From Sacculina carcini (Eukaryota; Arthropoda; Thecostraca; Sacculinidae), in assembly GCA_916048095.2 (NCBI GenBank), contig OU696577.1, positions 7,259,440 to 7,323,439 on the forward strand: a DNA stretch of 64,000 nt. The letters are read 5' to 3'. The position numbers and the translations under genes were made by a program. This document shows positions 57,261-64,000 of this stretch, piece by piece. Each line of letters opens with the position of its first letter. Position 1 is the first letter of the stretch. The notes beneath the pieces are model-generated. The model saw nothing but the letters and a program-made list of their open reading frames with translations. It made no database searches and was not told the origin of the DNA.

Positions 57261-59100
57261 ATAATCTTCACACGGCGACAGTATCGCATATTGTGTCATG
57301 TGTGCCAGTATATGTCTACATTTTGTTTTGTATTGTCCGCTTTTTCCCTAATATTTCCTTTAATTTATTTTCCATGTTTCCTGTCCAGGATAGAGCCCCT
57401 GTATCTGTGGTGCTTGACTGTTTGTTTTCCAGTTTCCTAGTGGTATTAAACTTGGACTTGTCAAGGAATCTTGTATTAATTTTGGCCGTTTTTTAGCCTA
57501 TCTACTCTCCATTTTCCACTACAGCATCGATATTTGTAAAATTTGTATTAAAATGCGACTGTTATTTCTAGTTTTATTTTTACATTTGTTTTGTCTTGAC
57601 GGGCGTATGAATTAATATGCAGTTGCACTTTTAAGATGGCGCATCTCAAACCATCTTATCACGTGGTAACGTCTCCATTTCACTGGTATTATTTCATTAG
57701 CGATTCTTTTTGTGTCTAACGGCAGTTTCTTTCGTAGTTGGGCGAATAACGGGGAAGATGATGTCTTATAGTCTCCTGTAGGCTGACGTAGAATTAATTA
57801 GCTGAATATTATGTGTATATTTTCTGTCAACGCTCTCAGATTTGTCGCTGATTACTCATTCGCTTGTCGCTTTTTTCTCTGTGTCCTTGCTATGCCAGTA
57901 TGTTTCTATGTTTAGCCAATGTTCTGCTTATTTGCAAGATCAATAGCTTTGCGTGTCAGTTTGCGTTTGCGCGCTGCAGAAAAGCGCCGTTCCATTCGAC
58001 CAAGTTCAGGGGCAGGTGTATATTTGGCACGTGCCAATTTGGAACATATTGGCAGGAAACTTGGACTGTTTCATTTCGCGAGTAAATTGAAGTTCATTTA
58101 GGTTCATTGAGTGAGTCTTGTGTGTGTGTATGTGTGTGTGTGTGTGTGTGTGTCTTGCGGTCATAGGTTCTGTGTCTGTATATCTGTCCACATTCGTATG
58201 TTGTGTAATTATCGATTCATTTCAATAATTAATTCTATAATATGGTGGCCAGTCTGCAGTGACACAAGGAACTTATCAGACATTACGCAGTGCTCGCGAC
58301 AAAGCGAAATATATGACACAATGTAAACACACCAACACACACGCGCACACACACATAATTTAACGCACTTCATCATTTATGGTGTGTAGAAATGGCAAGT
58401 AAAATACATATATATGACATATACATATATATGTATATGTATAAATTCCATCAAAAAATGTATACACATTTGAAATAATTGTGAGCTTGGCGCTTATTAT
58501 AATTAGAATATTTTCAACTTGTAAAATAATTTGATAAGTATAATTTTACTGTGTTGTTAGCGCATCTTCTCTAACTGGTGTCCATTCTGCTACAGACAGT
58601 GTGGACAACACGAAGCAATAGAATGACACACATCGTAAAATAGTGGGAATTGCGTACATTTACGTTCAATGGTTGCCGCCAACTGAAGAACTGTTGCGGG
58701 TTTCAGTGCGAACATTTTGCCTTTCAGCTATCCCTATGAAATAAGTGGTGGTGTGAGGTCTGGTGAACGTGGGGGTTTAAACTTATTATCAACCCACATG
58801 TTTTGAAAGATACCAAACAAGAATGGCTAAGTATATGATATATGTTAAAAATTATTCGAATGATAATACTCCCCGAGTTTTCAATTAGTTGAAGTGTTTA
58901 TACATTTTTGGCACGTATTGTTTGTTTATTTAATGCATATAACAGACATAAACAAATGATGAACCGTGTACACATTTCTGTCATCCTGCCGAATTCTGGG
59001 GATTAGCTCTCTGATCTAATGCATGTTTGGTGTTTGCCTTGTTTGTATGTTTGTGTGTGTTGCTGCCTTGCTGTCTATTCATCTCGGCCAATCCACTTCA

Positions 59101-59372
59101 ACTTACACACACATACACACACACTGATACACACACATCGATACACACACACACATACACATACACACACACTGATACACACACACTGATACACACACAC
59201 CGATACACACTCACTGACATACGCACACACTGATACACACACCGATACACACTCACTGACATACGCACACACTGACACACACACATACACACACACACAC
59301 TGATACACACACACACACACTCTGACACGCACACACATACACATACACACTGACACGCACACATGAACACAA
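59101..59372. repeat. CA tract with TGATAC interruptions
   Basis: CA runs separated by CTGATA or CCGATA, similar in style to the tract at 42103-42381. Confidence 0.94.
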
Positions 59373-60748
59373 ACAAACCCATGTCGTTACGGGGGTTGAT
59401 GGTGATGAGCGGCGGGAGATGTCAGGATGCCCCTCATTTGAGCAAGTGAGTAATTCTGCGCTCATCGTGTACGATACTAGGCACGACACAGCACCGCACT
59501 ATCATGTCGCTGTTTGTCTTGAGTTTGGTTGTTAGCACGTGCAGTGATTGACACGGTCAAGCGCCAGGTCGTGGCCACTGCAGTCGAATTGCTGATTGCA
59601 GTGGCTGTTTTAGTGTTGGGAGTTTGAATGTTGGCATTTTTAGTGGTGAGTTTTTAGTGTGGGAAGGTGTTACTGTTGTAGGTTTTTAGTATTGTCAGTT
59701 TTTAGTGTTTTGTTTTGTAGTGTTGATGTCCGTATTTCAACATATATTCTCCGTCGTAGTTTCAATGTTTACCTTCAAATTTTCTCATAATCATATTCTC
59801 CACCGTCTGGCTTGTTTATCAAGAGCTGATGCGAGGTCTTATGGGCCCTCCCTGAAGGCAATATCCAATAAGTTTAAGAGTTGTATGCGCTACTTTATGG
59901 TAAATTTCAATATCATGCTTGAAGCAACGGGGCCCGTCAACACTTGTCCCCCTGTCAGGGGGGTGATTGCCACGGTTCTGTGTTCATCTCATGCATTCAT
60001 CCGTTTAATGCCAATTGTCTTAGCCTAATTTCCACTGGCCTCGTTGAGAATGTATTGTGGTCGTTGCAGAAACCGGTGAACCTCCTCAATCGCAAATTTA
60101 ATACGGTTCTGGCGCTAGTTCTGCGATCACATATTTCGTGCAATCACGTGTACTTCGCACGTGCATTCACTCGACAAGCACCTGCTATTAGTATGTATTG
60201 GTAGAACACGTTGAATCGTTGTCATTTGTTTTGTGAAGTAGAAGTGTAGAAATTCGGCAACACCAATTCCGACACTTTTGTGTGTGTGTGTGTGTGTGTG
60301 TGTGCTTGTGTTTGTATGATTGTTTGTGCCTGTGTATTTGTACATACGAGTATTTGTGTGTGTGTGTGTGTGTGTGTGCGTGTGTGTTGTGTTTGGTAAT
60401 GACACATTTATAATGCTCACCCAGCGTTTTACTGTTGATATGTGCTAGCGTGTCTTTACGCCAGCAGATTGACACGTAGACACGCATATTCCTCTGAAAC
60501 TGCATATCTCAGCTGTCTTGCCGTAAACATCGCTAATTTAGGCCCGTCCATCAGCATTGATCCTCAACGGTGAATACCTCGACCATATATCTCTAAAATT
60601 ATGTAAATATATGCAAACATATATCTTGTTGGAGCGGTGGTTAGGTGCTCCATATTTTGTTTATTTGACTGTTTGTTTTTCTATTTGTTTGGTATCATTT
60701 TACTAAGCACTGATCACACCGTCAATGTTGTTTGTCCACCCAACGCAG

Positions 60749-61014
60749 GTATTCCTCCCAAGCCGGTGTTGGCGGGCGGCCGGGTTGTGAAGTCTGGGTC
60801 ACAGCCAACAGGGGGAGCCACCAGTCACCCTCCTCCTCCTGTGGTGCGAGGCCGCACCGGCTCACCTGTTGACTCGACTTTGTTGTCGTCAGCCGAGCCG
60901 CCGGCCGAGCCCTCGACGGCCGCCATCGTCGCCGGCGCCAACACCACCATCGAGGTGTGCAAGCAGAAACTGGGACTCGGTCTGAGCATTGTCGGAGGCG
61001 TCGACACTTTGCTG
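60749..61014 (+). CDS. MPDZ/PATJ: PATJ/MPDZ-like scaffold, exon 17: linker and start of PDZ10
   Basis: Starts after CAACGCAG with 2 nt completing an Arg codon from exon 16; phase-0 end at TTGCTG|GTGAGA. The first 60 or so residues are a Pro/Ser/Ala linker (IPPKPVLAGGRVVKSG; HPPPPVVRGRTGSP). Then comes the opening of PDZ10: NTTIEVCKQKLGLGLSIVGG and VDTLL. The TTIE-v-k-LGLGLSIVGG-DTLL block is nearly that of MPDZ PDZ10, one of the best anchors for the family assignment. Confidence 0.95.
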
Positions 61015-61070
61015 GTGAGAAGTGAGAAGTAGAAGTGAAGTAGAAGTAGAGTTTAGTTGTTGCTGAAGTA

Positions 61071-61114
61071 GAAGTGAGTGCATGAGGCACTTCAATGCCT
61101 CATGCACTCACTTC
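61071..61114. repeat. Perfect 19-bp hairpin
   Basis: GAAGTGAGTGCATGAGGCA (61071-61089), 6-nt loop CTTCAA, then the exact inverse (61096-61114). It is 56 nt inside intron 17. Confidence 0.97.
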
Positions 61115-61179
61115 CAGATGGCATTCGACTCACACGCGCTAGTCTCACTCATATTATACTCACACATGTTACGGCACGG

Positions 61180-61482
61180 CAGGGGTTGACAAACTATAAC
61201 ACGCCACGTCGCTTCATCCCGCCCGCCGGCGGTAGTTGAGTTTTCTTGATCAAATGTATCGACGTGGTTTATTACATAATTTAAAGTTAGTAAACATGTT
61301 AGTTGTATTTGTTTTTCATTGCACGAAGCTCACCAATGATTAATATGAAATGCCAAGCTCAATTTGCGGGAATTCCCAGAGCTTTAGTTCAAGTTTGCGA
61401 GTACTGAAAATATTGATTATGCGGCCCTCGCTCGTGCTATTTCCATTTATCCGGCCCTCAGTGAAAAAACTGCCCACCCCTG
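61180..61482. mobile_element. hAT-like MITE (CAGGGGTTGACAAACT ends)
   Basis: 303 bp. Starts CAGGGGTTGACAAACT and ends AACTGCCCACCCCTG, imperfect inverted repeats in hAT style. GC-rich blocks CCGCCCGCCGGCGG and GCGGCCCTCGC inside. No clear target duplication. Confidence 0.72.
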
Positions 61483-61850
61483 GTCTAGCTCATATTATAC
61501 TCACTAACTCTAGGCTGACTCATATTTCACTCACTGACTCACGATCTGTGGGTCATGTGAGACACACAGACATTTGTCCAGTCACCGTTGTAGGTCTCAT
61601 TCATAAGAGGTGCTCTCAACCTTGTGCTTTTTTGCTTTCGAGTTTTAATCATATTTTCTAACCATCGCACAGTCTAACTTGACCATGAAAATATGTGGAA
61701 TGATCATAGTTGTAATGAGAGAGAAGATATATACTTCAAGCTAGCATTCGTTGAGCGTTGCTCGTAACTTGGGTCTAACTAGAGGCTTCTCAGTGCCAGG
61801 CTGTAACAAATTGTCTTTCGTCTACATACCAATCACAAATTGTTCCTGTG

Positions 61851-61854
<4 letters not shown>

Positions 61855-61901
<47 letters not shown>
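61855..61901 (+). repeat. (TG)n at the exon 18 acceptor
   Basis: TG run of about 23 units with one TTT, then GCGTCGCACAG and the exon. Confidence 0.95.
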
Positions 61902-61902
<1 letters not shown>

Positions 61903-61912
61903 CGTCGCACAG

Positions 61913-62068
61913 GGATCGATAATCATTCACGAGGTGTACCCTGACGGTGCGGCCGCCAAGGACGGCCGACTGAAGCCCGGCGACCAGCTGCTCGAGGTGA
62001 ACGGCGAGAATTTCCGTGACGCCAGTCACGACCGTGCGCTGGCCGTGCTGCGACAAACCCCCGCCAAG
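61913..62068 (+). CDS. MPDZ/PATJ: PATJ/MPDZ-like scaffold, exon 18: rest of PDZ10
   Basis: 52 codons in phase 0 between CGCACAG and GTGCCC. Encodes [34 protein letters not shown] and the alpha-B helix [15 protein letters not shown], with His at its first position (class-I type). MPDZ PDZ10 has AIIIHEVYEEGAA-KDGRL and THDEAINVLRQTP at the same places, so identity is high. Confidence 0.97.
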
Positions 62069-62112
62069 GTGCCCCTCCCCCCACTCCACTCCCCTCATTG
62101 CTGGCAAATCTT

Positions 62113-62348
62113 GGTCTAGACTAAATGTGTAAGGATTCAAGAATATTAAAAACACTAATTTATATAAAACGCTTGAAAGCGCACAAAAGCGTTTATATAT
62201 TTTTCATAGATTTTAAGTTAGATTAGGTTAGGTTTAGCGTTCTAATGTAATGTGCTGCCTTTGCAGGAGGCGAGGGACTGGAAGAAATTCGTTAAATATA
62301 ATTTTCTCAATCTAATATTCTTGAATCCTTACACATTTAGCGTCAACC
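62113..62348. mobile_element. Mutator-like MITE with perfect 9-bp target duplication
   Basis: 236 bp. Inverted terminal repeats of about 36 bp. The inner 28 bp (62121-62148 against 62313-62340) are perfect and include CTAAATGTGTAAGGATTCAA; the outer 8 bp differ at four positions (GGTCTAGA against GGTTGACG). Flanked by GCAAATCTT on both sides (62104-62112, 62349-62357). 9-bp duplications mark Mutator-like transposition. Non-coding. It inserted 44 bp inside intron 18. Confidence 0.9.
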
Positions 62349-62387
62349 GCAAATCTTGCCTTGTAATCATGAAAAATCTTCAATAAT

Positions 62388-62425
<38 letters not shown>

Positions 62426-62630
62426 TACGTGCGCTAAACGATACAACATCGAGCTTGTGAAAATTCCACCAGCACTCAAGGAGACGATAGACGTGCAATA
62501 ATATGATCACATTGAAAATCACATACAATACATAATTTTATGTCATTACATTACATATTTATTATTTCAATTATTGATATTCATGATTATATATCACTTA
62601 TTCATTTTTCATCGCCTTTTATGGTGTATC

Positions 62631-62736
<106 letters not shown>

Positions 62737-63002
62737 GAGTGTGATTGAGGTGCGTATTGTCCTGTATTGAGCTTAATATGTATATGTGAGTATATGTGTG
62801 TATGATTGTATGTGGGTGTGCACTTGTATGTATGTGTGCATATGTACATGCATGCATGAGTATGTGCATGTAGGCATATAAATGTGTGTGTGTGTGTGTG
62901 TGTGTGGCGCTTTTGAGAATTTGTGAAACTATTGTAAAGGCGCATTATAAATGTTCAATAAATGAAATGAAAAAAATGAAATGTGTGTGTGTGTGTGGGC
63001 AG

Positions 63003-63155
63003 GTGAAGATGTTGGTGTATCGTGAGGAGTGTTCCAGCAAGGAGGACGACATTTACGAGCAGATGCACGTGGAGATGTCGAAGCGGCCTGGCAAAGGTCT
63101 CGGTTTGAGCATTGTGGGCAGGAAGCACGGGCCAGGCGTGTTCATCTCGGATGTG
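63003..63155 (+). CDS. MPDZ/PATJ: PATJ/MPDZ-like scaffold, exon 19: end of PDZ10 and start of PDZ11
   Basis: 51 codons in phase 0 between GGGCAG and GTCAGT. Encodes VKMLVYREE, the last strand of PDZ10. The short inter-domain SSKEDDIYEQMHVEMSKRPG follows, and then the PDZ11 loop GKGLGLSIVGRKHGPGVFIS and DV. In MPDZ the same junction reads YRDE... then KKPGKGLGLSIVGKRNDTGVF. The two domains are only about 18 residues apart, as in MPDZ. Confidence 0.97.
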
Positions 63156-63250
63156 GTCAGTTTGTGCCGATGTGCGGCCAGATGTGTGGCTGATGTTTTA
63201 GCAGCAGAATTTTTACACACACACATAGATTATCATATTTATATATGCAT

Positions 63251-63425
63251 ACAAATACCCACATACATGCACAGACACACACACGCACACACACATACAT
63301 ACAATTACACACACACATACACCCACACACCCACACACGTACATACGGACACTTACATACACACACACACACACATACCCACACACGTACATACGCACAC
63401 TTACATACACACATACACACACAAG
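63251..63425 (+). repeat. CA-rich tract in intron 19
   Basis: CA runs interrupted by TACATA and CCCACACACG. Confidence 0.95.
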
Positions 63426-63691
63426 CATAAAGACACATTATTGTGGTCAAACGGTGCATAGTAGCGAATTGTGGATGAATTGTTCTGTTTGACGGTTGTT
63501 GCTGATCAATTTGATCAATTAGATGGTCACATTATTTCTGCGCCTGTTCACTGTAGCAAATATTAAAGCTAAAATTTGTTTCCCAGGCCTGGACGTAGTA
63601 TCATGTAAGCGGTTAATTGCACGGTTTCATTGCACCCGACGTATTTAGGTGATATATAATTGAGTGTGCCGATATGTATGTATGCCGATGT

Positions 63692-63726
63692 ATGTGTGTG
63701 TGTGTGTATGTGTGTGTGTGTGTGTC
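63692..63726 (+). repeat. (TG)n at the exon 20 acceptor
   Basis: TG run with one A interruption ending directly in TGTCAG. Confidence 0.95.
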
Positions 63727-63728
63727 AG

Positions 63729-63919
63729 GTGAAGGGAGGTATATCGGATGTGGACGGTCGACTGATTCAGGGAGATCAGATTCTGGCCGTGAATGGACAC
63801 GATCTGAAGCTGATGAGTCAGGAGCAAGCGGCCGCCATTCTCAAAATGTCCACCGGCAAAATCAACATGACCGTCGGCCGCTTGAAAGTCAGAGGTGGCG
63901 CCGCCAATGCGGCCGAAAG
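63729..63919 (+). CDS. MPDZ/PATJ: PATJ/MPDZ-like scaffold, exon 20: rest of PDZ11
   Basis: Starts after GTGTCAG in phase 0. Encodes VKGGISDVDGRLIQGDQIL, AVNGHD, the alpha-B helix SQEQAAAILKMSTG and the last strand INMTVGRLKV. Joined to exon 19 it reads FISDVVKGG. MPDZ PDZ11 has SDIVKGG-ADADGRLMQGDQIL-VNG and EVGRIKAG, a near match including Gln at the start of alpha-B. The end is open to two readings: a donor at 63920 (GAAAG|GTGAAC), which I prefer because MPDZ continues with further PDZ domains, or a TGA stop at 63921-63923. Confidence 0.93.
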
Positions 63920-64000
63920 GTGAACTACCGTAACTTGTATATTGTCCATTACAGTGGTCCATAACCTGCGGGCAATCCCCCATTGGTGGAGAATGGAGGG
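63920..64000 (+). other. Sequence after exon 20, with the left end of a hAT-like MITE
   Basis: Probably the start of the next intron. From 63951 it reads CAGTGGTCCATAACCTGCGG, resembling the CAGTGGTTCTCAACC MITE ends seen elsewhere; the partner end is outside the window. Confidence 0.5.

Larger units (their letters stand above)
56625..60748 (+). other. Intron 16
   Basis: 4.1 kb, GTGAGT to ACGCAG, AT-rich. Contains dispersed repeat copy 3 (57150-57260), an ATATAC/GTATAT palindrome (58418-58441), a CA tract with TGATAC interruptions (59101-59372) and two short TG runs (60283-60303, 60355-60377). No TG run at its acceptor. Several ORFs exist but none resembles a known protein. Confidence 0.8.
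61015..61912 (+). other. Intron 17
   Basis: 898 bp. Starts GTGAGAAGTGAGAAG with a GAAGT-type purine repeat, then a perfect hairpin (61071-61114). A hAT-like MITE (61180-61482) is flanked by CTCATATTATACTCAC repeats. A TG run (61855-61901) ends 11 nt before the exon. Confidence 0.87.
63156..63728 (+). other. Intron 19
   Basis: 573 bp, GTCAGT to TGTCAG. CA runs begin about 60 nt after the donor (63215-63226) and continue as a long CA-rich tract (63251-63425). A TG run (63692-63726) abuts the acceptor. Confidence 0.88.

Noticed and set aside
58720..58790. Possible transposase remnant (GTGAGGTCTGGTGAACGTGG)
   Set aside because: Reminiscent of a helix-turn-helix transposase stretch, but too short and without flanking support.
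59705..60204. Two overlapping ORFs in intron 16
   Set aside because: AT-rich, hydrophobic translations with no family resemblance and no splice context.

Overview
The window is a stretch of an AT-rich animal nuclear genome, crowded with transposons and (TG)n/(CA)n microsatellites. It is eukaryotic because one protein is encoded by about twenty short exons with GT/AG borders and matching reading phases, separated by introns of 0.2 to 13 kb. It looks metazoan because that protein is a multi-PDZ scaffold of the PATJ/MPDZ (MUPP1) family, which organises apical cell junctions and polarity complexes. Sequence divergence from the vertebrate proteins I know suggests an invertebrate, but I cannot assign a phylum.

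The scaffold gene runs on the + strand across the whole window and is incomplete at both ends. Exons 1-2 carry the end of a PDZ domain (MPDZ PDZ6-like). Exons 3-4 encode a long low-complexity linker. Exons 5-6 make a PDZ7-like domain. Exons 7-9 encode a second linker with a coding minisatellite. Exons 10-12 make PDZ8, 13-16 PDZ9, 17-19 PDZ10, and 19-20 PDZ11. All phases join without a break (about 3.8 kb of coding sequence, roughly 1,266 codons). The N-terminal L27/PDZ1-5 part and anything after PDZ11 lie outside the window.

The introns hold the rest. Intron 2 has a TA-flanked MITE with a tRNA-Val-derived SINE inside it, and a hAT-type MITE nested in an older repeat. Intron 3 has a Mutator-like element. 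Intron 5 has a decayed zinc-knuckle LINE. Intron 9 (13.4 kb) has a very young Ty3/gypsy-type LTR retrotransposon, a decayed LINE, several hAT-like elements, and a GC-rich island with a divergent ORF pair that could be an internal promoter. Intron 10 has an almost intact CR1/L2-like LINE. Intron 18 has a small Mutator-like MITE with a perfect 9-bp target duplication.

The most unusual pattern is at the splice sites. Eleven of 20 3' splice sites are preceded within about 12 nt by a TG-repeat run, never a CA run, and several of the same introns start with a CA run just after the 5' splice site. In the pre-mRNA these CA and UG runs are complementary and could pair across the intron.
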